This document shows, piece after piece, positions 31,091 through 44,067 of a stretch of 64,000 bases of DNA. The position numbers were made by a program, and so were the translations under genes. The DNA lies in assembly GCA_963971425.1 (NCBI GenBank), contig OZ020519.1, positions 3,674,028 through 3,738,027 of the forward strand, written 5' to 3'. The stretch's first letter is position 1; every line of letters begins with the position of its first letter. Origin of the DNA: Bryoerythrophyllum caledonicum. Its lineage: Eukaryota; Streptophyta; Bryopsida; Pottiales; Pottiaceae. Below the pieces are notes generated by a model that was given only the letters and a program-made list of their open reading frames with translations, did not search any database and was not told the origin of the DNA.

Positions 31091-34030
31091 TCAAGACATT
31101 GCATGGCCTGGCGCCACATCAGGGGGTCTGGGGATGTTCTGCCAGCCTGCAATGCTGGGAACCTTCTTCTTCAGAGCATCGTTGGCGCGCTCCAGAGTCC
31201 ATGAGGGGTAGAAGCTCTCCGCCCGGAACACCTTCTCCGGGTGCTGTTGGTGCCCTTGGGCGCCTCTCAAAAGCACGTCCCCTTCCGATCTGATGCTGCC
31301 TGATTCCTCACAGTGCTTGTCACCAGCCTGCAATTCCAAATAAACCACAATAACTAACATGTTAGAGATATCCTCAAAGGTTAGGAGTTAGGTGGTGAGA
31401 ACAGGGAGTTTGACACGGGGATTTTACTATTTGAGGATTGTTTCAGCTATTATAGATGTTGATACTGCCTTGAGGACTAACAAACATAATCAAGCTCACA
31501 GCAGATTCCCAGCCCTATCTCTAGTAGTGCAATATGAAGCTCATTCAGATTCATTTTCAGTCAACGAGGAAGTTGTAATTGGTAAATGCTCAGTGCAAAT
31601 CTGGCGAAAGTTGCAAGAGTACAGGAAGAGCTACTCAAGGAACAAAGAATGAAAGTGGGTACAGCGGTCACCTTTTCAGTGTAATATTCGAAAGCTTTCA
31701 ACTTGTTCCCAGCTTCATAAATACATCCCTGAGATAGAATCTGCAAAGAAAGGACGCTTAAAACTGAGAAACGATGCTTTAAATGTAGATGAAAATCGAA
31801 ACTTTCGATGAAAATCGAAACTTTCGATGTATATCGAAAGTACCCCATGTTACAGAGCAAGAACTCTTCTCTCTCACAAATACATTACAAATCAGGCAAA
31901 CGACACATGATAGATAAATACTTGAGTGGAGCGCTGCGACACTTTTTGATTCTACTACTCCTCCTTGAGAATGTTTACCTGAGCCTCAACACTGGCACAA
32001 ATAGCGTACACTGACCATCCTCGTGTGTAATTGTTGTAGAGGTGCACTTTCCCGAAGCGCAAGCGTGGGTGCCGTTGCTTGGTTCCATCGAAGAAGCAGT
32101 GGTGAATTGTCACCCGAATACAACGGTCCCCCACGTGCTTCGGATCGGCCCCTACCAGCATTGTCTTGTCGTGTCTACTGAAATGGCACCTGTAATTTGC
32201 CCACAAGATAGGTGAGTTGTTTGTATGGTCACCCAAAGTAACAAGATACCCCTCTTTTCATTCATAATACTACCACTTAATAGCTATAAGATCAATCAAA
32301 AAGCGTGGTGGTCTCTCATCTAGAGTCCTTCAAATAAAGGATGAGCTTGGTCGTCTTGAACTCAAGTTAGAACTTTTAAGTATCTTTGGGAAGGAAGAAG
32401 GAGAGGTCATGTCGTACCATGGATCATGTTTAGAGCTAAAATGGAAAAAAGAGGTAAAAAAATCACGGTATCTTTGCCTCACTGTACAAAATAACTTTAG
32501 TATGTACCACAAAATTAGCATATATCATAGAATCAGCATGTATCACAAAAATTGTTACGAAAAACACGCTCTTCCAAAATGCACAAATTCAAAGGAGCCA
32601 GTTATTCATTACCTCGAAACGGTGATGTCAGGAGACTCCAATACACTTAACAAAAAGGTTCAGCATGTATCACACGCTTTTTCAAAACACACAAAGGGGC
32701 CAGTTTTCCTTTACCTGGACACAGTGATGTCAGTGGACTCCCGAGTAATATCAATACAGCCATCATCGAAATCCGAGATGGAGCACCGGTCCACCCAGAC
32801 GTGCTTCACATCAGGCTTCATCTGGATGCCGTCAACATCAGGTCCCCGGCCGCCGTCCAGAATCAGGTTGCAGATGATGACGTGCTCGCACTGCTTGAGC
32901 TGCAGGCCCTTCCCCGTGATGCGCACGCACTGCCCGCGCCCGTCGATGGTCTTGTACGACTGCACTCGGCAGTAGGAGGAGAGCGTGATGGTGCCGGACA
33001 CCTCGAAGACGATCCACAGGGGGTGCGTCTTGCGGCATCCTTCACGGAGTGTGCCTGGTCCATCATCTGTAGAAAAAAACACGTCAAGCGAATGTGAAGA
33101 ATGTGTTATCTGACTCAACCACAGAGGCCTTCTCAAGTAGAAGTACTTCTAACTAGTTCCCTTCTTTTCAACTTTCCATCATCCGAATTCTCTCCAGGCG
33201 AAGAATCTACATGTCTGACTCAACCATGAAAGCCTTCTAGTTGCAGGTACTTCTAACTAGGTCCCTTCTTTTCAACATGAATCTCCATCATCCAAGATTC
33301 TCCACCAGAATATGTTCTCTCCAGGTGAAGAACATACTTATCCGGAACCTTGAAATGACCCACAGCTTCAATACTAATGCAGGGTTTACGTCGTTCAGTA
33401 TAACTCTCATGAAGTGTTGAAGTTATTTTCGAAGTAAGCCAAATATACCGTTGGTTTTGACCTCTTTTTTTTCTTTTTTTTGAATGATTGAAATCAGCCT
33501 TCTAAAAATCAATAATCGGTTAAAAATCGCTTCATCATGGTCCAACATGACCTCTACCTCTTCATTCTCAAAGGCGGCTGAACCCAGTTCTAACACCACC
33601 AAGCTCTTCCATTCATCTAATAGCTATCAAGAGTGAGGAAAGAGTAAATCAAGCGAGGGGTAACACTTTACAAATAACTCAGAAATGGCTTGAGGTTTAC
33701 TCAGAAGATCATGTTTCTTCTGATGTAATTCTTTCCAAGGAACACAAAAGAGAAAAGTATGGTGTGTCCTATGGCATGAGGCGATAGAATTCTTTCCAAG
33801 GGACAGAGAGAAACATACTAACCAGCCAGGGAGGTGACGTGGTAGATTTGTCCATTCAAGCCACCAATGGAGCCATGGCCGAACCCTTCAGCAGCACCCG
33901 CTAATCCACGAAGGCAAGTGTCCACCCCGGCGTATGGCCCCATTGCCATTGTTGCAGCACCAACCTGTGGTTGCGAGGGAGGAACTGGCGGATGTAAATG
34001 GCGGCGTCCCAGCCCACAAAACCAACACAT
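31091..34030 (-). CDS. Pectate lyase (PL1 family), 5 exons, 358 aa
   Basis: Exons on the minus strand: 34030-33823, 33066-32715, 32189-31979, 31740-31672, 31327-31091. Together they make 1077 bp, exactly 359 codons, with GT-AG junctions. The enzyme cleaves de-esterified pectin by beta-elimination and needs Ca2+. Landmarks are IGGLNGQIYHVTSLADDGPG, KTIDGRG, the Ca2+-binding Asp cluster (GPDVDGIQ, CSISDFDDGCIDITR), CHFSRHDKTMLVGAD, HHCFFDGTKQRHPRLRFGK with the catalytic Arg, and VHLYNNYT. The tail EKVFRAESFYPSWTLERAND is also typical. The chosen ATG (34030) gives MCWFCGLGRRHLH with no convincing signal peptide, as in some plant pectate-lyase-like proteins; an upstream exon cannot be excluded. 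No defect was found. Long introns (757 and 525 bp) look free of known repeats. Confidence 0.93.
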
Positions 34031-34994
34031 CTGCGCTCCTTCGTTGCTAACTAGTAGCTCGGTGTGATCTGCGACCAAAAACCAACATGTCCTGGACGTT
34101 AGAAACTCTTGTCCTCTCAAGAGTCTTGACCTCTCCACTTTAACTCCTCAACGTCACATGAGAAAAAAATACACAGACCCACTAGTTGACTAGAATCACA
34201 TGAAAGGGAAAGTTCAGCTCACTAGCATCAAGTTTATCTAAATTCCACCTTCTCTTTTGACTTCATACAATTCCAAATACAATAACAATACAATCATATT
34301 CTGCTGGGTTGTGATATATTCAGAGGGTCAGTATTTGAAATAAATCTCTCCCATCTGCCCAAAACTCCATCACTCATTTTTCAAAAAAAAAAAAAAAACT
34401 TCTGATGATTACGTACCTAAATCCAAACAAAAAAGCGAATTACATTTATGATACACAAGGACACATTTCTTGAACTAAAGGGACAAAATGTCGAATGATC
34501 ATAACATGTATTACTACGATAACACATACTCTTGGGAACAGGTATGGAAACCTGACTAGCAACAAGAAATGGACGTGAAAAACACCAAACCCCCGAAATT
34601 CTCAGATCTGTAACCCATTCCTGGCATTGTCACCACAAAATTGGAAGACTCAAACCAGAATGAAGACCTAAATTTGGCACATGGTCCTTACAAGCAAAAT
34701 GATTGGAAACCCACCTGAAGAGTGAGGATTGGGCGCCTGATCCGAGTTTTTGAGGCAGTGAGAACGCGTGATTGAAAGCGCGTGGGAGAGACGTGAGGAG
34801 TTGATAGGATTTGGCAGGCATTCGGGGCGGTAATGGCAGGGAGAAAGGATTGCCGCGGTGCGCACACTGCGAGAAATACAAAGGGTCGTGCGATGATGCG
34901 ATGATTTGCTTTGCAGGTGCTTCGTTGAAGGGCTCGGTCTCGCTGTCCGAAGTGGGCCGCGGCCTGGTTCGCTCCGCCGCGTGGGCGCGTTACG

Positions 34995-35820
34995 TGGGCT
35001 TTCAGGTTTGCTGACTTGGTATTCGCCTCCCACATTTGGTGTGGCCATAACATTACAGTCAACTTTGTTATATAGACATGGTTGATTATGGTTGTTATAT
35101 GCATACATGTCATGAGAGGTGACTTTTGGCTTGATGGATGTTGCTCAAGCAGATTGTATGTGGGCTTTTAGGTTTGCTGACTTAGTATTTGTCTCCAAGA
35201 TTTGGCAAGAGTAGAGTCAGCTCTCTCTACAACAGACGTGTTTATTTTACCAAAATTTGCCTATTATAAAAAGCAGTTGATATTTAACCCCTGAAGGATC
35301 AAAGCAGTTTAGAAGAATCTCCACTCCATCGATTGTAAATTGTCAAGATATGTTTTTTTAGAATGTAATAGTAGGATCTTCTTCTAAATTTATATGAGAA
35401 AATGTGGTAAAAATTTAGTGAATTTTGACCATGCGGATTGAAAGATAATTGAAGTCAGAGTGAAAAATGTGTCGCCCAAACGGACACTTGGTCCTTTAGG
35501 GGTTAACTCTTGGACGTCAATCGGGAATTGTATATATGGGCCTGTATTTTACTTTATAGCATACAAAAACTGTGTAAAAGATTGACACTTTTGGCATGAA
35601 GATTCTTCAACTACCATCTCTCATTTGGAGATCATTTCAATATCTTAATCTTATCATGTTCAAATACAACACCGTACATGTAGAATATTGTGGCCACGAG
35701 TTGCACCATTTGGCGTTTGAGGGTTAAAGAGCTTGTTATAGGTTGATTATGATTGTTATAGGCATGGATGTCATAAGAGGTAGGTTTTGGCTTGATGGAT
35801 GTTGCTAGTATGAGCAAATT
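34995..35820. repeat. Duplicated segments, two interleaved pairs
   Basis: Pair one: about 47 bp starting TGGGCTTT at 34995 recurs at 35161 (offset 166), with the shared core AGGTTTGCTGACTT. Pair two: about 85 bp at 35067-35157, containing TTTTGGCTTGATGGATGTTG, recurs at 35731-35820 (offset 664). The second pair brackets the TTAA MITE. Confidence 0.8.
35288..35502. mobile_element. piggyBac-type MITE, 215 bp
   Basis: Flanked by TTAA (35284-35287 and 35503-35506). The left end reads CCCCTGAAGGATCAA, and the right end is its inverse, TTGGTCCTTTAGGGG, with two mismatches. CCC termini next to TTAA are the piggyBac hallmark. Part of the interior (around the motif CAATCCGCATGGTCAAA, minus strand) resembles the 618-bp TTAA element at 19085. 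No coding capacity. Confidence 0.88.
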
Positions 35821-37018
35821 GTTGTTGTAAAGAGCAAATATATTTGTTATAGACACAAGCCAATTTCAACAATAAAATGGTTGTTGTAATAGATGCTCTT
35901 GTAAAGGGAGTTGGCTGTAATTAGAATTTTCTTGAAAGTCTTTCTATATAAGGAAAGAAAAGAAAAAGGCAAGGTGAGATCTAAATATGGAAAGAAAGAG
36001 AGTATATTGGATCATGCTTTTCTTTTTTGCACTAATGAAATGCATGAGTAGTAATGACAATTAGTGTTCTTGAGCCTTGTCCATTGCAAGTAACTAGCTG
36101 CTACTATGAGTAAAAGTACGGAGTACCCTACGACGAATTCTAGGGATCTATAAGAATTTACTCCAATACATCAGATGATAGAGTTTTTGTGAAAGTAAAA
36201 GGGGTTCCCCTACATGTCACATCCTACTTTATGATCTTGTGTTAGTAATTTGGATGACAAGGACAAGGTGATTTGGAAAAGGTGAAGGATGACTATTGCT
36301 CAATTCTTTGAGAACTTGGAGTACTATGGAGGAGCTTTAATAATCTGTATTTAAATCTCACCCTTGAGTACTATGGAAGAGCTTTAGCTGTCCATATTTA
36401 AATCTCACCTTGCCAACTTTTCCTCTTCTAGGGCTTTTATAATAACTCTATTGGAGTCCAAATCCAATTCTAACTCCAAATTGGAAGAGACTACTTTTCT
36501 TATCTATTATGTTGCACTTGACTCAATGTCTCTACAAAAGCTCAATATAGTAAACAAATAACAATAGGTTTGCTACCAATGTTATGCACCCTTTGCACCA
36601 AGAGGTAGATTGCAAGTACTACCAACGCACTAAGTACCATGTGGTCAAAAAATCCAGATGGAATTCATACAACCATGTTGCTTTTTATATATTTTAAAAC
36701 CATGGAGTGAACTATCTATAGTAGTATAGATGAGAATGTTCACATCAAGCATAGATACCCTACAATCACATACTAGTGGAGTAGTTTAGCTTGTCCATAA
36801 TCTACCTTTCTCTACTATTCATGGCATGCAACAAAATTATGGAGTGTGCCTTTATCAACACTCCACCACCTCTCTACCATTGTAGATAACTCACTTGCCA
36901 AATAGAATGCCATGTAGGATTGATAGTTACCAGCTTTTTGTGGTGTGAATCATAATATACAAGCCATTATCATACCTTCACCACAAACTCAAACCAATCT
37001 CCCGGTGGGAAGGGAGCA

Positions 37019-40000
37019 TTAGCAAATTGGGTCAATGATATGCAGCACAGTGCGCAAGCAGTCACCCCCAAGCAGGAGCTTGAAAGCTTCATTGATACGG
37101 CTAAATGGCAAATTGTGGCTTATGAACTCCTCCACATCCAACTCCTGCACATAAATATCAATAATCATAGTGACATAAGAAGAAAGGATAATAGTAGAAA
37201 AATAACAATAGTTATCTAGAGGTACTCTCGTAACTGTAGCGTCTTTTCCTTTTACCCCCAAAAGGCCCAAAATCACAACACTAAATATGGTAATTAGTGA
37301 TGATAATACTAGATACAAACACAAATACAAAACATCAACAAAGGCCTAAATGTAAATCTAACACTATTTATCAACTTCAGTAAGTTTTTGGAGAAGGAAA
37401 AAGTGACAAGTGTCTCTTTAGTGTTGGTTCAAAAAAGGTATGTTTTAGCAAGTACTATACAATTGCATAATTAAGACAAGATCAAGTGAAAGGTTTTTCC
37501 AACCCTAGCTGAGCTTGACATTTGTTATTTACGGATTTGTATAGCACACTCCAACTTTCAAATTGTTTACATTTAAAGTGATTTCCAATGTTTTTAGAAT
37601 GTTAGGAGATAGTAAATTACCTTTCGCAAATATTGCTCAACAAGCTCTGGCAAGTCGGTTTTAGGCTTGTAGCCTCCAAAAAGGGTACCCTTCATGCAAC
37701 GCCCACTTAACAAATACCGTGTGGGGATGGTCACGGTAGCACGCCCTGCAACGCCAATTACAATTGTTGTACCCCAACCCTGATCACAAACATATCAAAA
37801 AGACAAAGTAAGTAAACTAGGCATATTGTGTTGCACTATCCCCAATAAACACTAGACTCATGTAGGTCTATAGGCTTACGTGACTTTCCAAATAAGCTTT
37901 CCATTATTTTCAATGCACTCTAGAAACTCTATCAAAAACTAACGGAGGATCCAAAAGTACCCAAGCTAGAAATAAAATGACACTTCATACCTATATAAAA
38001 AAAAATATCCTCTCTACATATTTATCTTCTCTCTGTATAGATGAAACTTAAATATCCTACTTAAATATAATTCATATCCTACTTTGAAAAATTAAATATT
38101 ATTGAGAGATAACGAGCTATAATAATGAATACGTTCGTCCCCATGGGCGGAAACATGCCCATAGAACATGAGTTCCAATATGCACAAGGAGGACAAACCA
38201 AGGAGATGAAAGAAAGTTTCATTTGTGGAAAAACAAACAAATTAATGAAGGAAAGGAAGAAAGGAAAAGAGGAGACGATATCCTACATCTTGACAGCTTT
38301 CGAATGCAGAGGCCATGACATTTGGGTTGCCCACACACTCAAAAGCGAAGTCCACACCGCCTTCTGTTAAGTCTCTGATCTCCTGCTTTGCATTGAAAGA
38401 AAAACTAGTTGTCAAAGAAAAGATACTACCTACCATGTCTCAAGCACTGTCACAATGGCGAGTATTTAAGTTACCTCATCAACAGGCTTGCTTAAAGTGT
38501 CTGGATTTAAGAAGTCGGTGATTCCGAATTTTTTGCCTTCAAAACCCGCACTTGAGATTCATCAGAGTGGTTGGAGTTGAAGCAGTTTCTAAACACAATC
38601 TCTTCTAACATCATCCTCATGGCAAGTTTTGACACAACTGATAAGAAAAAGTAATTTTTTTCACACTTTTAGCGAGTCAGAAGTGACACTTTTCTGAGTT
38701 AGAAGGGACAGGTTTGCTTGCTAGCAGTGGTTAGCGTAACCATACCTTCATCTACCTTGCTAGCCTTGATGTCCACTCCGATTATGCGAGAAGCGCCTTG
38801 CAGCTTTGCCTCTCTCACAACCTGCAAAACCTCCCAAAATTTTACGGTAAGGCTATTGTATGTTGGCGGTTTGCATGCCAACTGTGCTGTCTTTGATAAA
38901 TTTGTATTACTTTCTCTACTCATGGGATAAATCTAACATCACCTGGTATAATCTACTCAATATTGGAAGTCACACCAGCCAATTTTCTTGTCCGGGAATG
39001 AGTTACTTCATCCAAATACAAGTTATCTTGAGTTACCAACCTCAAGTGACAATGTGTCACTCTCTCCAACCTAAATGCATTTCGGGAGAATTGCCATTCC
39101 ACCTTCCTAAGAGTCTAGAATGCCAATTCTCTCTGAATGCATTGAGGTTAGAGAGTGACACATTAGGAAGTATCCTACAAAGTGGAAGAATGGTAAATAA
39201 AACTAACTCTCATTTTGGATCAGAATAACTTTGTGATAACACACATTCTCAGGAAATTGGGCTCCTCTGACTCCCACCATTTAGAATAATATACAAGTGG
39301 TATCAAAAAATGTGTGAAAGTTTTTCACAAAAGTGCGATTTGACGAAAAACTTACAGCAAGCCCCACAGTGCCCAGACCAAACACTGCAACAGTTGCCCC
39401 TGCTTCCATTTTCGCTATCTTGCGCACAGCCCCTATGCCTGATAATCATCATCCACACAAAAAAATCAGAAATTATCATTCACCGAGTCCATATCCTACT
39501 GAAAAGTCACAAAGCCAGTTATAGAAGTACCTGAAGCCTTTCCAAGTGATGAAATCAAATAGAAACCATGTGTCGATTTTTTTTTTCAGATCAGAAAATT
39601 TAATGATGATTGTATCAAGAAGTAGGCATTTTTCTTCAAAAGTTTGGATAACTCATTACATTTATGATGGTTATTAGGAGACTAACATTCATACAAACAC
39701 ACTTCATTACCAAAGAGACTGAAGTTTTTTCTCCTGACATTGATACAAGAGAAGCTCCATTCACAACTGACACTGATACAAGAATCTAGTCAAACTTTGA
39801 TACAAGAAGCTAGACAAACATTGATACAAGAAGATAGACAAACAGACACTTCATTCGCAAGGAGGCAGGAGTTTTTTCTTCTTCTTCGTCTTCTTCTGTC
39901 AGGGTGTGGACAAGTGATTACATGTATGATAATCTCGAGGTGGCCGATATGGAGGCATAATATACAGGCAAGCACCTCACGTACCTGCGGTGAGGCCACA

Positions 40001-41856
40001 GCCCAGCAAGCAGACCTTGTCGAGAGGCGCGGCGGGGTTGATCCTGACGACGTAGGCGTGTTCCACGACGGTGAACTCGCTGAAGGTGGAGCCCAGGAAG
40101 CGGGCGATGGGGCGGCCCTGCGGCGTGGAGAAGCGGGACCTGCCGTCGAGCTTCATGCCGGTCTCCAGCGACGCCACGCCGAAGCGGGAGCACAGGTTGG
40201 TCTTGGCGGAGTTGCAGTGCTTGCATGCGCGGCACTCGCCTGTGAACACGGGCAGCACGTGGTCCCCGGGCTTCAGGTCGGTCACGCCCTCGCCCACGCT
40301 CTCTACAATCCTGATCACCAAAGGTAACAACAAAAGTTCTAGGAAGGAGTTGAATTCTACATCGATGGAACAAAGAAAGTTTCTGAGGTCATAGAGTTGT
40401 TTGTAGAATGAGGCATAGAAACCATGAGTCATTACCTCCTCCCTTTTTTTCAATTATTGTGCTGAATTCCTATGATAGTCTGAAGAGGAAAAAGGTAGCA
40501 AAGATTCATGATACAACATGACCTCTCCTTCTTTCTTCTCAAAGATAGTTCAAACTACTTCTAACTTGAGTTTAAAGCCGATCAAGCTCTTACATTGACC
40601 GACTTCTAGTCGAGAGATCATCAAGCTCTCAGCTAAGATTACAACATGACCTCTCCTTCCTTCTCAAAAGCGGCTATATCTACTTCTAATTTGAGTTCAT
40701 GGAATTCAAGGGTATTGTTGTTGCTTACCCGGCTGCTTCATGGCCAAAGATGCGAGGGAACGTGTGGGAGAGGGCCTGCTTTCACAGGAAAAATGCGGGT
40801 GGCTTTCAGCTCCGGATTAACTGTCCCCATACTTCTGAATTGATTATGATTTATAATACTAAATCAGAGCTCCATATCAGAGACAATAACCAGGTTAATC
40901 TAAGCCCCAACTTATGGTCTTGATTTGACCTAGAAACATCAGATTCACAAGAGATCAATCAAATCCTTCCAAATGCTACAAAACATTCCCACCAAATTGA
41001 CATGTTCTGAGTCCCATCTGACACAAATCAAGGGCTTCATAGCTCACTTGATCTAAATTGCGACTCCTATTTTACCACTGACCCATTTGAGATCAACCAA
41101 ATCCTATTCTACTTGTCACAAAGGCATGGTGTGAGCAAGATGAGGATCGAGGTGGCCCACCTCATTCGACCAGAAGAAGACGTCGCTGCGGCACAGAGAG
41201 GAGTGTGTGACTTGGATGCGCACCTCCATGGCTTGAGGCGGCTCCACTTGCACATCCTGCACCACCAACTCCCCTTTCGCCTCCCACGCCACAGCCGCTA
41301 TTCTCATTCCCATCAACACACGCACAACAGTATCAACACATCGCTTATCTCTGGGAGATCAACATACACAACAGTATCACACCGACCTGTGCGATACTCA
41401 CTCCTGTTCAGGAATTCTTTTTAAGATAGACTGAGACTCCATTACACCCAAGGTAGACCCTTTGACTTGTAACAAGTAGACCAAAGAGTGGTCGAAAAGC
41501 TGAATCTCAAGATAAGCGTTGTGATATCAACGTAACAGAAGTGTTAATGTGATATTATCAAATAGATCACATCTTTTGCAGGAACCAAGGATGTGTCAAT
41601 AACGAGGATAGAGTGTACTAGCAATGAAATCATATGTGTTTATTGTAAAGGTCACTTCTGTGTGTCTATTGTGACGAAGTTCACTCACCCTCTTTGCAAA
41701 TCCTCAGACTCTTGTTAATATTCAATCTAAATCGTCACCCAACAAGTTTAGGTCTGGCACCAAGATCAGTGCAGAAGGACAAGAGTAGTGGGAATACAGA
41801 ATTAAACCTTTGCAGGTGATGACCTTGCCAATGGTGCTCCCGTTGCTGGTCCCCAT
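37019..41856 (-). CDS. Zinc-dependent alcohol dehydrogenase (MDR family), 10 exons, 386 aa
   Basis: Exons on the minus strand: 41856-41808, 41297-41161, 40775-40729, 40310-39985, 39438-39356, 38821-38746, 38536-38475, 38382-38287, 37779-37621, 37144-37019. They sum to 1161 bp, exactly 387 codons, all GT-AG. Ten exons is the usual plant ADH gene structure. Catalytic zinc ligands are Cys in SLCRSD, His in IFGHEAAG and Cys in GCGLTAG. The four structural-zinc Cys are in [15 protein letters not shown]. The NAD fold has GLGTVGLA and a GVDIKASK Asp. It interconverts alcohols and aldehydes (or S-hydroxymethylglutathione if class III) with NAD(H), in the cytosol. SLCRSD replaces the common SLCHTD, keeping the proton-relay Ser. 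The class cannot be settled by eye. It looks intact. Intron 4 carries a LINE-tail-like sequence. Confidence 0.94.
39690..39902. repeat. GATACAAGA tandem motif and LINE-tail-like sequence in ADH intron 4
   Basis: Several spaced copies of gatacaaga(a)-ctagacaaac are followed by CAGACACTTCATTC and then a TTC-rich run. The same CAGACACTTCATTC plus ggagtt plus (TTC)n arrangement ends the degenerate element at 46830-46890, so both may be 3' tails of one non-LTR family. Confidence 0.5.
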
Positions 41857-42402
41857 TGTTGCTGCAATTCCAGAGCTGATCAGGCATTACCAAAGGTTGG
41901 AGTAGGCTTGTGTGAGCATTATATCACAAGGTGGACCAAGAGAGGGACTGGGACTTTGACATGAGAGCTGCGTGATGATCGGCAGCACTGTAGGTTTGAC
42001 ACTGCTCTTTGACTCTCTTTAGGAAGACTACACACACCTTTGTTGACTGGAGAGAAATGTTTTCTAAAGCAGCCTGCTTTACCCTTCAGCCTTTCACGAC
42101 GAGGCATTGCGGTACGCCCTGAAAATTCTTACGATTTCATAGACTCTGCAAGTCAGCATCTATACGAGGAGAACAATTCTCTGTTCACTATTTCCACATG
42201 AATCATTGTAGTTTGTTATTGCCTCAACAGATTGGAGATCGGAAAGATGGGTTAAATGGAGGAAAGCATAGCGCTCAACCGCTTTGACAAGTGCAAATCA
42301 ATCCAACGGTTCAATCAGCCGTGGCTCCCATTCTGGTTCTCTTAGACCACAAATTGGTCTCTTAGACCACATTCTGGTTCCTTTGTCGTTGAAGGGTTTT
42401 AA
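41857..42402. other. ADH upstream region
   Basis: Expected promoter and 5' leader of the minus-strand ADH gene. No other gene or repeat was recognised until the TTAA foldback. Confidence 0.4.
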
Positions 42403-42521
42403 GGGACGATGGTCAAATCTGGTTGGTGCAAGAGTCTACGAGGGTTGTAGATTTGGTCTGCATAATCTACAACCGTCGTAGATTCTTGCAACGACTAGAT
42501 TCGACCATCGTCCTTATAGGG
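42403..42521. mobile_element. 119-bp TTAA-flanked foldback element
   Basis: Near-palindromic: the arm GGACGATGGTCAAATCTGG is mirrored by CTAGATTCGACCATCGTCC, and both arms extend to a small centre near 42465. TTAA occurs on both sides (42399-42402 and 42522-42525); the right one is shared with the next element. The right terminus TATAGGG-TTAA fits the CCC-end rule; the left end lacks the CCCTATA part. Confidence 0.7.
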
Positions 42522-42925
42522 TTAACTCCTACATTTCTATGACAATTTCACACCAAAATCACTTCAAAACTGTTGATTCTAGTGCAATGACTAAGGATGG
42601 AAACAAAAACTTTTACTCCGGGTTTCAACCATAGGATCTCAATTAAGGTATAACCCCCATGACCGACAAATTAAATAATGTGCATCTGTGGAAAACCCAA
42701 ATAATAATACATTTATTTTTTAGTGATAGCCAATAGAATTACAATCTCAACCAAAGTGATTTCATTAAGTGGATCAGCAGACTTTGACTTCACTTGGCTT
42801 TCGCGGTACACGAGATCTAAGAAATTCATTATCATTATTTTAAGCATGATATTAGTTCCTTGTACAATAGGGTGACATTCAAATTGGCCGTTTAGTAGTT
42901 CCAGGGATAGTGTCCTACACTGCTA

Positions 42926-43445
42926 CCAACTTTGACACCCTCCCCAAAGCTGAGAAATTGTTATTTTACCATGAAAATTTGGGGACAGCATCATCTTTAT
43001 GTTGAAAACATGCATACCAAATTTCAAGTCGAGGAGACTTATACAAAAAAACTTATGCGAGATCTACCAACATGGGATAGCTGTGAGAAAAGTGTCACAG
43101 CTGCCAACTTTGACACCCTCCCAAGAATTGAGGAAATTTTTTTTGCCCATGAAATTTTTGGAGCAAAAACATTTTTATGTTGTTTGCATGTGTGGAAAAT
43201 TTCAAGTCCAAAAGACCCATACAAAAAATAATATTCCAAATCTACCAACATGTGTAGTTTTGAGAAACAAAGGGGAAAACCATTTTACTACTTCCAACTT
43301 TGACGCCCTCCTTAGGATTGAGTTTTTGTTGATACATAATGAAATTTTTGGCACAAGATCATCTCTACGCTGGTAACATGTCGGATAAATTTCAAAGCCA
43401 AAAGACATACATAAAAAAAGTTATCCCATATCTATCAACATGTGT
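42926..43445. repeat. Three ~180-bp tandem units forming the left TIR
   Basis: Units begin AACTTTGACACCCTCC at 42928, AACTTTGACACCCTCC at 43106 and AACTTTGACGCCCTCC at 43296 (spacings 178 and 190). Each continues with ATGAAATTTTTGG-like, ATTTCAAG and CTACCAACATG landmarks. The right TIR has the same three units inverted. Confidence 0.9.
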
Positions 43446-44067
43446 AACTATGATAAACAATTTGAAGGTCATATTGAAAATGTCAAAATATCTTTGACAC
43501 CTCATGCTTTTACATTGAACTCAATCATGTGAGTAAGCCACGAAACATAAATGCTTCTCAAAAAGATCAATAACATCTAAATGAAGAAGTGAAGAGGTGT
43601 TCCATGCAGAAGAATCCACTTGGCCATAAAGTGTGCATTAGACACATGACAAATTTTTTCTTCTAAATATCTATTGAACACTATGTAAAGGGAATGGTGT
43701 GTGTGATTTGTGATAGACTGAATGTTGAGACAATCCTCAAAACAAAGAGTGTTGTATTGTGGGATGCATGAGTGTTGATTCACATTGGGCATACATGATG
43801 AGTGATTAAGAGCAAAACGATTTTTCATGTATGCATATGGGCTTGTGTTTTGGCGACCCTTCTCTCTCCTCTCTGCTCCAGCGCCTTGGCTCCCTTCTCT
43901 CCCCCTTGCTCTGCTCCAGCCCTGTTCTCCTTCCTCTGCCAATTGTCACGTGTCAATCTTGCAACCCCCTTTGCTCTGCTCTAACCCCTTGGCCCCCTTC
44001 TCTCCCCCTTGCTCTGCTCTAACCCCTACTCTTCTGCTGTAGCTAGCATCACGCACTCTATAAGTTT

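Larger units (their letters stand above)
34031..37018. other. Intergenic repeat mosaic between pectate lyase and ADH
   Basis: No gene is supported. It contains duplicated short segments, a 215-bp TTAA MITE, and at about 35880-36100 a TATATAAGG-containing, purine-rich stretch that could be an LTR remnant (low confidence). Confidence 0.4.

Noticed and set aside
35880-36120. Solo LTR suggested by TCTATATAAGGAAAG and a purine-rich stretch
   Set aside because: No matching terminal TG...CA inverted ends or target duplication could be fixed, so it is left unannotated.
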